Source of the DNA: Desulfovibrio sp. UBA2564 | Lineage (GTDB): Bacteria > Desulfobacterota > Desulfovibrionia > Desulfovibrionales > Desulfovibrionaceae | Assembly (NCBI GenBank): GCA_002340305.1 | Contig: DDLU01000028.1 | Coordinates: 1 to 10,815, forward strand | Length of the DNA stretch: 10,815 bases | Direction of reading: 5' to 3' | Part shown: positions 1 to 7,400 of the stretch, piece after piece | Layout of the letters: each line of letters starts with the position of its first letter | How positions within the stretch are numbered: position 1 is the stretch's first letter | Notes under the pieces: model-generated | Databases searched by the model: none | Seen by the model: only the letters and a program-made list of their open reading frames with translations | Told to the model about the DNA's origin: nothing | Position numbers and translations under genes: made by a program

Positions 1-4
1 TGGC

Positions 5-45
5 CGCCGGAGGCGAAATGCGTTCAACTAAAGCGCGAAGCGCAT
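5..45. repeat. GC-rich intergenic inverted repeats at the left edge
   Basis: This short stretch lies beyond the flavoprotein stop codon. It holds CGCC/GGCG arms (5-8 and 12-15, loop GGA), GCGC/GCGC arms (33-36 and 40-43, loop GAA) and ATGCG/CGCAT arms (18-22 and 41-45). On the minus strand it is the 3' flank of the flavoprotein transcript, so it could act as an RNA 3'-end structure. No clear U-tract follows within the window, so I do not call a terminator. Similar GC-rich intergenic hairpins are, from memory, frequent in Desulfovibrio-type genomes; that link is an inference. Confidence 0.35.
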
Positions 46-52
46 CTAATTC

Positions 53-1627
53 CTAACTAGGTTCGTTTCCGGCAACGCTGTTGCCTGCGATACGACCCAT
101 GACCAGGCAGTCGGTGATTGCACAACTACCCAAGCGGCTTGCCCCGTGGGGACCGCCTGTTACTTCACCTGCGGCATAGAGGCCGTCGATGGGCTTGAAG
201 GTCTGGGAATGAAGGACGTGTCCTTTTACATCGATTTCGACTCCGCCCATGCAATGGTGAACTTTGGGCCAGCCGCGCACAGCGTAGAAAGGGGCTTTTA
301 CGATAGGAGTTGCGGTGCTGAGCGGTTTACCGAATTCAGGATCATGCTTATCTGCAACGTATTTGTTGTAGTTGTTGATGGTCTCAGTGAGCTTAGCCGC
401 CGGGACATTGTAGAAATTAGCCAGCTGCTCGATGGTATCAAAGCCGTGAACAACCTTGTACTTGAGGCAGCGGTCCAGGGTCGGACATGCTTCAGCACCT
501 TTGCTGTCAACGATGATGATCGGATAGTCGGGGTTGCCGCTGTCATCGATCTTCTTGAGCATAGCGTCAGCACGGGTTTTACGGTCAGCCAGTTCGTTTA
601 CAAAGCGGGTTCCGCTGGAACGGTCAACCATTACGCCGTAGCGGAAGCCGGACTGAATGTTGAACATGGAGGCAACGCCGAATCCTTTTTCGTCCGGGGA
701 AGCCCAGGGACCGAGCTGGATGAGGGACATCTGTACCGGGATTGCTCCGGCACGGAAGGCGGCACGCATGGCTTCGCCGGTTGCGCCGAGCTGGTTGGTA
801 CTGTCGATTTCACCAGCAAGACGGGGGTCCTGTGATGCGCGGAATCTGGCATCCTGACTGAAGCCGCCAGTAGCAAGCACAACGCCTTTGCGGGCACGGA
901 ACATGCGGGTCTGCCCACTTTCTTCATCAGGAAAGCGATAGCCGTCACGAACACGGATGCCGACAATACGTTCGTCATCATTGACAATGAAATCGAGCAT
1001 CTTGCAGCCTGTGCGCAATACTACACCTTCTGCACGGGCGGTATCAACCAAGGGACGGACAATACCGGAACCGGAGGCGTCGTGGGTCAGGTAGGTGCGG
1101 GCTACGGAGTGACCACCGAGCCATGAAAGTTTAGGCTTGAAAACAGCACCACACTGGATAACGAAGTTGTATGCATCGATGGAGCCTTCGGCAATGGCTT
1201 TGGTTATTTCAACATGGTTGATGCCACGACCGGCTTTGAGCATGTCGTTCATCATGGTATCGATGCTGTCTTTAACCCCTTCTTTTTTTTGCAGTTCGCT
1301 GCCGGCTACGGCAAAAAGACCGCCGTTGATGCAGGAGTTGCCGCCCAGCATCCTCATTTTTTCGACGACCATGACATCAAGCCCTTTGCGGCGGGCTTCG
1401 ATGGCTGCGGATAAAGCGGCAAAACCACTGCCGATAACCAGCACGTCGAACTCGGCATCCCACTTGGTGGTAGGAAGCTCGGAACGGACCGAGGGGGCTT
1501 TTTCACTGGCAAGGCTGCCAGTCGCACCAAAAAGGACAGCTCCAGCCGCCATGGCACCTCCATTCATCAGCAGCTTACGACGCGATATCATTGCTGCTTT
1601 ACCTTTTGTATCCTTTGAATCAGGCAT
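53..1627 (-). CDS. Tat-exported flavoprotein, fumarate reductase/flavocytochrome c family
   Basis: A 524-residue FAD-dependent oxidoreductase probably acting in the periplasm. The N-terminus has a twin-arginine signal (SRRKLL at residues 15-20, then a hydrophobic stretch, possible cleavage near SLA-SE around residue 40). The FAD-binding Rossmann segment GSGFAA is at 66-71, with the ribose-binding Glu near 89 and LATGG at 251-255. Catalytic-site hallmarks of the fumarate reductase family follow: RFVNELADR (341-349), VHHCMGG (456-462) and GASRLGS (495-501). The HPT motif usually found before the catalytic Arg is replaced by LGPW (305-308), so fumarate may not be the substrate. No CXXCH heme motif is present, so electrons must come from another protein. 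The start at 1627 is preferred over an in-frame ATG at 1660 because AAAGGAGA (1635-1642) sits at ideal distance only from 1627. It is the second gene of an operon, 79 bp after the thioredoxin-like gene. Family is certain; substrate is unknown (urocanate, acrylate-type or other enoates are possible). Confidence 0.9.
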   Translation of the reverse strand: MPDSKDTKGKAAMISRRKLLMNGGAMAAGAVLFGATGSLASEKAPSVRSELPTTKWDAEFDVLVIGSGFAALSAAIEARRKGLDVMVVEKMRMLGGNSCINGGLFAVAGSELQKKEGVKDSIDTMMNDMLKAGRGINHVEITKAIAEGSIDAYNFVIQCGAVFKPKLSWLGGHSVARTYLTHDASGSGIVRPLVDTARAEGVVLRTGCKMLDFIVNDDERIVGIRVRDGYRFPDEESGQTRMFRARKGVVLATGGFSQDARFRASQDPRLAGEIDSTNQLGATGEAMRAAFRAGAIPVQMSLIQLGPWASPDEKGFGVASMFNIQSGFRYGVMVDRSSGTRFVNELADRKTRADAMLKKIDDSGNPDYPIIIVDSKGAEACPTLDRCLKYKVVHGFDTIEQLANFYNVPAAKLTETINNYNKYVADKHDPEFGKPLSTATPIVKAPFYAVRGWPKVHHCMGGVEIDVKGHVLHSQTFKPIDGLYAAGEVTGGPHGASRLGSCAITDCLVMGRIAGNSVAGNEPS

Positions 1628-1634
1628 ACACTCA

Positions 1635-1642
1635 TCTCCTTT
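1635..1642 (-). promoter_or_regulatory. Ribosome binding site fixing the flavoprotein start
   Basis: On the minus strand this reads AAAGGAGA, ending seven bases before the ATG at 1627. It lies inside the longer open frame that begins at 1660, for which no Shine-Dalgarno was seen. This site therefore decides for the shorter protein and puts the twin-arginine motif at residues 15-20, a normal n-region length. Confidence 0.75.
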
Positions 1643-1706
1643 AAAAATTACACTCTTCATCTAGCCGGACAGCACAGGTAAGTCGCCACAGTCCTCCAAC
1701 CGTATT

Positions 1707-2048
1707 TTATAAGGCGACATCTCCTGCCGGTCCGCTGGCAAGCTCCCTGAGGTCTTCGAAATCTGCTGATCCAAGAAAGCGGCGTTGTTCCACACCGGAG
1801 AAAAACAGCAAGAAGGTAGGACTTCCATCCAGCTTCAGGTTTTTCTCAAAGTATGAACCGTATGCGGGGTTGAGGACCGCACAAGTAACGCGTTTGGCAG
1901 CAGATTGTGCGAAGTCGGCAAGAATCTGCATCTGCCTGCTTGCGATCAGGTCATCCGAGAGATACCCGACAACCAGCAGGCCCATGCTTTTATCAAGCAG
2001 TGAGTGATACTGGTCGGGAGTTAGCATTTTACATCTGTTAAGAGTCAT
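1707..2048 (-). CDS. Thioredoxin-fold protein lacking the CXXC motif
   Basis: A 113-residue soluble protein without signal peptide or membrane segment. The pattern is thioredoxin-like: a hydrophobic strand (LLVVGYL, 24-30), a helix (35-49), a strand (VTCAVLN, 54-60), then GSPTFLLFF (75-83) with a cis-proline-like Pro77, and a C-terminal helix after FLGSADFEDL. Where the redox CXXC should be (about 31-34) it reads SDDL, and the only cysteines are at 6 and 56, so dithiol chemistry is unlikely. It is the first gene after the sigma-54 promoter and is followed by a Tat-dependent flavoprotein. HyaE/HupG proteins are CXXC-less thioredoxin folds that bind Tat signal peptides of hydrogenase subunits, so an analogous chaperone role is a reasonable inference. 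The start is supported by AAGGAG at 2057-2062. The fold call rests on pattern, not on a profile search. Confidence 0.7.
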   Translation of the reverse strand: MTLNRCKMLTPDQYHSLLDKSMGLLVVGYLSDDLIASRQMQILADFAQSAAKRVTCAVLNPAYGSYFEKNLKLDGSPTFLLFFSGVEQRRFLGSADFEDLRELASGPAGDVAL

Positions 2049-2071
2049 GGTTTACGCTCCTTCGCCTTGAT

Positions 2072-2087
2072 AGCAGGTCGCGTGCCA
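2072..2087 (-). promoter_or_regulatory. Sigma-54 (-24/-12) promoter of the thioredoxin-like/flavoprotein operon
   Basis: The minus strand reads TGGCACGCGACCTGCT. The consensus is TGGCAC-N5-TTGCW; only the first base of the -12 block differs (C for T). The invariant GG (2086-2085) and GC (2074-2073) are separated by exactly 10 bases as required. Transcription would begin near 2061, giving a very short leader with the Shine-Dalgarno almost at the mRNA 5' end. The adjacent sigma-54 activator gene strengthens the call. Confidence 0.8.
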
Positions 2088-2186
2088 TTTTTTTAAAGCG
2101 AGCATATATAGCTGGATTAAAAGGTTTATTATGAAAATGTTATATGTGATACATGTTCTCACGACTGTGTTCGTTACATATTTCAC

Positions 2187-2272
2187 GTAAAGTGTAATGT
2201 GTAACGTTACGCTTTGTTTTGCGCTTGAGTTACACATTTGTGTAACAGTCATCATACGTTTGTAAAGTGTAA
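2187..2272. promoter_or_regulatory. Candidate enhancer: cluster of GTGTAA/TTACAC sites with an 18-bp palindrome
   Basis: The strongest element is GTTACACATTTGTGTAAC (2229-2246), with perfect 8-bp arms around TT. A second perfect palindrome, GTAACGTTAC, is at 2201-2210, with its centre 32 bp away (about three helical turns). The 11-mer GTAAAGTGTAA occurs twice in direct orientation, at 2187-2197 and 2262-2272. In all, the hexamer GTGTAA occurs at 2192, 2199, 2240 and 2267, and its complement TTACAC at 2230. The cluster lies about 125-210 bp upstream of the predicted sigma-54 start, a normal distance for activator binding and DNA looping. Binding by the Fis-type domain of the neighbouring activator is inferred. 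Confidence 0.65.
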
Positions 2273-2290
2273 AATTTAGTGCGTAATAAT

Positions 2291-4102
2291 TTACGGTTTT
2301 ACGATTCCGGATCGCTTCATCCAGCGATAAAGCGTGGGACGGCTAATGCCGAGAATACGGGCAGCTCGGGCCTTTTTCCAGTTCGCCTGTTCCAGCGCAT
2401 CCAGTACCTTTTGCTTGTCAAAGGTGTGCCGTCTGGAATTTGTTTCAGCCGGTGCAGCGGGGCTGGACACAACTCTTTGCTCTTGCTGCCGGACTTTAGG
2501 CCGTTCGCAGAAACAATTGAAATTATCACGGAAATTTTGTGGAAGATGAATTGGCTGGAGCATTTCATCAAGGCATAAAATCGCTGCATATTCAATGCAA
2601 TGCCTAAGCTCACGAACGTTGCCCGGCCAGTCATATTGCATAAGTGCTTCCATGAACTCAGGGGAGACGGATTTAATTGATCTTCCTAGTTCGTTATTGA
2701 ACAGATTCATGAAATTTTCAGCAAGCAGGGGAATATCTTCCTTGCGTTCCCTAAGTGGTGGCAGCTCAATCTGGAAGACATTGAGCCTGAAGTACAGATC
2801 TTTACGGAAAGAGCCGTCCTGCACCTTTTGTTTCAAGTCGGCATTTGTGGCTGTGACCACCCGGACATCGGCTTTGCGCGGTTTGGGACTGCCTACCCGT
2901 TCGTACTCCTTATATTCGAGGAACCGTAATAACTTTAGCTGTATGGATAAAGGAAGATCGCCGATTTCATCCAGAAAAAGAGTGCCACCTTCTGCGGCAG
3001 AAACGCGTCCTTCTGAATCGCGGCTGGCTCCGGTGAAAGCACCACGGACATGTCCGAATAATTCACTTTCAAGTAACGATTCCGAAAGTGCTGCGCAGTT
3101 AACCTTAACGATTTTCTTATCAGCCCTGCCGCCAGTGTAATGGAGTGCGTCAGCAATTAATTCTTTACCTGTGCCTGATTCACCGGTGATCAGCACTGTT
3201 GTGCCGATGTCTGAAAGGCTGTGGACCAAGGTTGCCACACGTTTCATAGCATCGCTTTGTCCAACCATATTGTTGAGTAGTCTGCGGTCCTCCAACTGTT
3301 GTTCCAGTACGGCGAGGCGGGTCATATCTTTTATGACCAGTACCGCACCTCCAAAGCTGTGTTCTCCGGTACGTAAAGGAGCTGCATTCAGTTCCAGTTT
3401 ACACTCAAATCCATCAGGGGTCGTTGTATTGACCCGGAAGTGGGATGTGAGCCTGCCCAACTCTAAAGTCTGGCGGATTACACTATTATATGGTCCGGCA
3501 TTACTACCAAAGCATTCTTCGAATGTTCTTCCTTTATAGTCAGCAAGTGTGCCTCCATAGAGCGAAAGAAAAGCTGCATTCGCAGATATTATACGCATTT
3601 CTTTATCAACAGATACGATCGCATCAGGAATACTGTTGAATGAATTTTCAAGATTTAAGCGCAGTCGATAAACTTCATTGGTATTTTTTTGTAATTTATG
3701 ATGCAGAAGATAGCAGGCAATAGCTCTGGCACTACGTTCCATTATAAATTTCAGTATACGGTCATGATTCGGTGTCTTAGAAGAATCAATAGCTAAAATG
3801 TATGAAAATTTATCGTCTATGTACTCAGATTGTGAAATGTTCTGAAAGCTATGCAGTTCTTTTTTGAATTCTTTATCTGAATTTAAAAAGGTTGTGTCCA
3901 CTTTATTTGGGTCCTGAAAAGCATAAACAGAATTTTTGTTTTCGGAAAAAAGAAGTTTAAATGCAGCGGCAGACGGTTGTAATAAATCAATAGCAGCTTT
4001 CAATACCACATTAACAATGCGGTTTATATCCATATCCCGAGCCGCATCTATGCGGTTCAAAATATCTAAGGTGTCTAATTCATTCTGATCGGCGTGTATC
4101 AT
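2291..4102 (-). CDS. Sigma-54-dependent transcriptional activator (PAS-AAA+-Fis)
   Basis: A 603-residue cytoplasmic bacterial enhancer-binding protein that should drive open-complex formation by sigma-54 RNA polymerase. Residues 1 to about 140 look like a GAF-type or unclassified sensory region. A PAS domain spans about 150-265 (NSIPDAIVSVDKEMRIISAN near 154). The AAA+ domain covers about 275-515 with Walker A GESGTGKE (307-314), the sigma-54-contacting GAFTGA loop (354-359), Walker B GTLFLDEIGDLP (373-384), the arginine-finger region FRKDLYFRLN (432-441) and sensor II GNVRELR (494-500). A Fis-type helix-turn-helix is at about 564-600. All key residues for a working activator are present. There is no phospho-acceptor receiver domain, so it is probably ligand- or redox-sensing rather than a two-component regulator. 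The linker before the HTH has a Cys-x-Cys (530, 532). The ATG at 4102 has no strong ribosome binding site. Its target is most likely the operon directly downstream. Confidence 0.93.
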   Translation of the reverse strand: MIHADQNELDTLDILNRIDAARDMDINRIVNVVLKAAIDLLQPSAAAFKLLFSENKNSVYAFQDPNKVDTTFLNSDKEFKKELHSFQNISQSEYIDDKFSYILAIDSSKTPNHDRILKFIMERSARAIACYLLHHKLQKNTNEVYRLRLNLENSFNSIPDAIVSVDKEMRIISANAAFLSLYGGTLADYKGRTFEECFGSNAGPYNSVIRQTLELGRLTSHFRVNTTTPDGFECKLELNAAPLRTGEHSFGGAVLVIKDMTRLAVLEQQLEDRRLLNNMVGQSDAMKRVATLVHSLSDIGTTVLITGESGTGKELIADALHYTGGRADKKIVKVNCAALSESLLESELFGHVRGAFTGASRDSEGRVSAAEGGTLFLDEIGDLPLSIQLKLLRFLEYKEYERVGSPKPRKADVRVVTATNADLKQKVQDGSFRKDLYFRLNVFQIELPPLRERKEDIPLLAENFMNLFNNELGRSIKSVSPEFMEALMQYDWPGNVRELRHCIEYAAILCLDEMLQPIHLPQNFRDNFNCFCERPKVRQQEQRVVSSPAAPAETNSRRHTFDKQKVLDALEQANWKKARAARILGISRPTLYRWMKRSGIVKP

Positions 4103-4156
4103 ATTTGATTTTGCTTGCGTTTTTACTGTTCAGCTAAAAATATATCCGGTTCAAAA

Positions 4157-4185
4157 TTTCTATGGAACGAAAGAATCCCAGTCAA
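4157..4185 (-). promoter_or_regulatory. Sigma-70-type promoter of the activator gene
   Basis: On the minus strand the -35 box is TTGACT (4180-4185, 5 of 6) and the -10 box is TAGAAA (4157-4162, 4 of 6), with an exact 17-bp spacer. The predicted start near 4150 leaves a leader of about 48 bases before the ATG at 4102. The activator would then be made from a housekeeping promoter while its target uses sigma-54, the usual arrangement. Confidence 0.55.
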
Positions 4186-4368
4186 GTTTTAGAGATAATA
4201 ATTGCAATTGCCATTCCTTAAAAGAGTAAACGCGGATTTTTTGCTTTCGAGAAAAATTTTGGTGAAATTATAAAGGATAGGCAAATGAAAACTCTTTTTG
4301 AAAATTTAAAATCGGGTTCGTTGATTCGTGTCCGGTTTGATTGCGATTGTTGTGTGTATGAAAAAAAC

Positions 4369-4406
4369 AAATCCCCGCAATGCGCTGACGCATTTTGCGG
4401 GGATTT
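4369..4406 (-). terminator. Rho-independent terminator of the membrane-protein gene
   Basis: A 12-bp GC-rich stem pairs 4369-4380 with 4395-4406, then continues as TGCG/CGCA (4381-4384 and 4389-4392) past a two-base bulge, with a CTGA loop. On the minus strand it is followed by TTTGTTTTTTT-like sequence, an excellent U-tract, and it begins 27 bases after the stop codon at 4433. The first 15 bases (4369-4383) are identical to those of the terminator at 10041. Confidence 0.9.
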
Positions 4407-4432
4407 GCCGTTTTTTGAAAGGAAACGGATAA

Positions 4433-7400
4433 TTAGTGAACTTCCCTATTCCTGCCCAGCTTTTCCATGTCGCCCAGATATTGTTGGGATTGGTCGAGGT
4501 AGAAGGCCAGTGCTTTGGAGAAATGCTTGCCAACTAGGCCATCAACAAATACCTGACTGATTTCTTTATGCCGTTTCAGAATCAGCTGTGAGCGATAGAA
4601 GATAAGCCATTCCTCACGGGACATATTCTGATTGAGGATTGCTAAAGCTTTGCGCGAACGCGGCTGATAGAACCAGAAGTACATCAGGTCAAGGGCGTTC
4701 ACGATGATCAATTTTTCGAGGTCCCGTGCTTCCTTGCTCAAGGTGCGCATCATTATTTTAGGGGTCTGGAGCATCTCAAGCACGTCCTCTTCCGGGAACA
4801 TGAGGTCCAGTTTTGAGAAAACCGAGAAGAGCTGCCCAACTTTCATCTTATAGCCGATCATTCTGGCTTTGATGTTGGCCTGTCTGTCGGCTATGCCTTC
4901 AATAAATGCAGCAACACCATCGGATGCAAATTTGGAGATGATCGCTGCCCATTTTTGCAGGATTCCGGTGGCATCAGGAATTCCGGCCATGCCGATTAAG
5001 CCGCCGATCAGTCCGCTCAAGGCGATTGCTACCGGAATAGCAAGGATTGACCTGAAAAAGTTACCCACCGTGGCCCCTTTAGGCAGACCGCGGATGGCGT
5101 TATGACTGGACAGATATATTCCGTTGGCCAGCCCCATAACAGAGTAGAGCATGATGGGGTCGGTTGAAGTCGTTATCCCGAAAGTGTTGTCCAGCAGCAG
5201 GGTTTTTACCAGATAATCCAGCAATGGTACCGAGAATCCGGTATAGAGCAATGAATCTGAAATACGGCTCCAGCTGACCAGCGAGTTCCACGGCAAAAGC
5301 GGGGAACGGCGCAAGCCTCCACCACCGAGAACGGATTGAATGATATTACGTGATCCGGTGATGGCAAACCAGATCACCGCTCCGAAATATGAGAGCAGCC
5401 ACCAGTCCTTGGTCAGGTAGAAGGTCAGGAAAGCGGGGATAAATCCGATCAACACCTTGGCGGTGTTTTTGATGTTGGTGTTTAGATAAGTCCATGGCCT
5501 ATCGAGAGACTCCGCTTTCTGCAAACCTTCATCCTCAGTGTCGGACTGGATGTTCAAGCCGCCCAATGTCCCGATATTACCTGCTTTTCCTGCATGGATG
5601 TTAAAGGAATTGAGTTTCCATTTTACCCAGCGTCCACCATTTTTTTCAGATAGACGGGCAAGGTCGCGTCCACTGTCACCCACCTTGCTGTTGATGCTTT
5701 TGGTCATCAGCGCACTGACCGGAATGCGATGCCGACCCTCTTCGCAGTTGTCGCGGTAAAAAGGTTTGCGTGCCCGTGCCGGGAGAGTGTCCAGAACTAC
5801 AAAGCCCATACCGTGACTATGTTCAGCCTGTCCGGTTGAACCTGATCCGATGCGGGATTTCAAGCTGCGTTTACGGTAGATAGTATGAAATTTTTCCAGA
5901 TCAGACAAAATGGCAACCAGCTCAGGCTTGCGCTTTTGCATGGCCCTGTACTTCGTCGCCTCAGGATCAGCTTTTAGTTGTTCCAGCTGATCTTCATAAT
6001 CGTAAATAATCTCACGGATAGCACTTTTCAGGGTAATGACGCTGTCTTCGTTAAGAGCTTTTTGCAGCCTGCCGATGAGTTTATAATGCTTTTCCTGTCC
6101 TGTAAGCTGGGTGCTTTGTTCTTCGCAACTGGCCTCTTCGCAGGCATCTTTGAGATTGTAGGCCTCAATATGGGTGATCATGCCTCTGCCGTCATAGAGC
6201 AGTTCCAGAGTGTCCTGCGCGGTGAGGTTGGCGAGGTTGAGGGTGAATTTTGAAGTGGAGTGGATACGCAGCAATCGGGTCATCAGTTCGTTGATATTAC
6301 AGCGCAGCAGTTCCGGCAGTTCTGTGTCTTTGTGCGGCTGGGCCGGGTCATGTAGATCCGGGTTTTTAGCCGGAATAAGGTATTCTGAAATGATGGTTCT
6401 GATGTTCAGGGACTGGAGCAGATATTTTTGCTCGGAGGTCAGTTGGAATTCCTTCTCTCCCTCAACATGTTGCGCGAGTTTATTATGGATAAATCGCCCG
6501 AGATGCAGGATGGAAGGCTGCCCGGTACCCACAAAGTCCAGAAATTCTTCCTGATTGAGCAATGGCAGCTGCAAACCGAGCTGCTTGCCAAGTGTAGCGC
6601 GATGTCTGCTGTTGAATTCTGCGAGGACATCAAAAACATATTTCTGCTGATAGCGGGAGACTTCCTTACCTTCTTTGAAGAGGTCAATCACCCGTTCTTT
6701 TTCCAGAAATTTTTTGAACGTGGAGCTGTCGGCAAGTACATTGGGTTCCCATGTGAAGCGGACAAATTTATCCCGGAAACGGGCGGAAAGTTCGATGCCC
6801 ACCCGGACCTTGATGTCAAGAATGCTGCCTGCTTCAATCAGCTCTTCGATCACCTGCGGATGTACGTAGTTGTAATAAACAACAGTAATTTTGCGGATGC
6901 CCTTGATCCATGCATCCATGATCAGATGCGTTGGGGATTTCCGGCCCTTGGTGTTCGCATCATGGACATGGTGATCAAAAGCGTACTGGTTCCATTCTTC
7001 GGGCATTTCGACCAGATGGTATTTTGCCAGCTCTTTTCTTATCTTGCGTGGATTCCCGGCTGAAACCATACGGAAATCATGGGCCAGCTTAAGCCTGCTT
7101 AGTTCACTATTGCCGGGACGGACCAGCTTTTTCATGATTTGCAGCAACACGCGGGCAGTGTTTTTGCGGTAGAAACCGGAAGAAGGTAGAAATACTTCAT
7201 CGCGCAGGGAGCGCAAGGCTTTAAGACGGTCATGAGCCTTGCCGTTTTCAAAGCTGCCCAGCAGGCTGATAACGGCATAAGCAATGCGTAGCCCTTGGGG
7301 GGCTGCCATTTCTTTGATCCCTTGCGGATGCATGTATTCAACAAAAAGGGAGCGAAAGGCGCGGGATTTGGGGCCGCGTTTGAGAACGTCGTCAACAATC

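Larger units (their letters stand above)
4103..4432. other. AT-rich intergenic region between activator gene and membrane-protein gene
   Basis: This 330-base stretch has no convincing gene. It holds the activator promoter (4157-4185), a perfect 10-bp palindrome AATTGCAATT (4200-4209) about 15 bp upstream of that promoter's -35 box, and the terminator of the downstream minus-strand gene (4369-4406). A plus-strand open frame starting at 4285 has a passable ribosome binding site. It runs through the terminator stem and then antisense to the next gene, so it is not called. Confidence 0.6.

Noticed and set aside
146..835. A 229-codon open frame on the plus strand
   Set aside because: It lies wholly antisense to the flavoprotein gene, which has clear family motifs; no ribosome binding site or recognisable domain supports it.
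1682..1718. GTCGCC/GGCGAC inverted repeat at the end of the thioredoxin-like gene
   Set aside because: Only 6 bp of stem with a 25-base loop and no U-tract, so it is too weak to call an attenuator between the two operon genes.
2052..2255. A 67-codon minus-strand frame upstream of the thioredoxin-like gene
   Set aside because: It coincides with the enhancer cluster and the sigma-54 promoter and would start inside the operator region; the protein is low in information and has no ribosome binding site.
2281..2295. CGTAA-TAAT-TTACG inverted repeat at the activator's stop codon
   Set aside because: A 5-bp AT-rich stem is too short to be a terminator, and no U-tract follows.
4285..4560. A 91-codon plus-strand frame starting MKTLFENLK with AAAGGAT upstream
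   Set aside because: The start context is tempting, but the frame passes through the terminator stem at 4369-4406 and ends antisense to the membrane-protein gene. The composition changes abruptly and no domain is visible.
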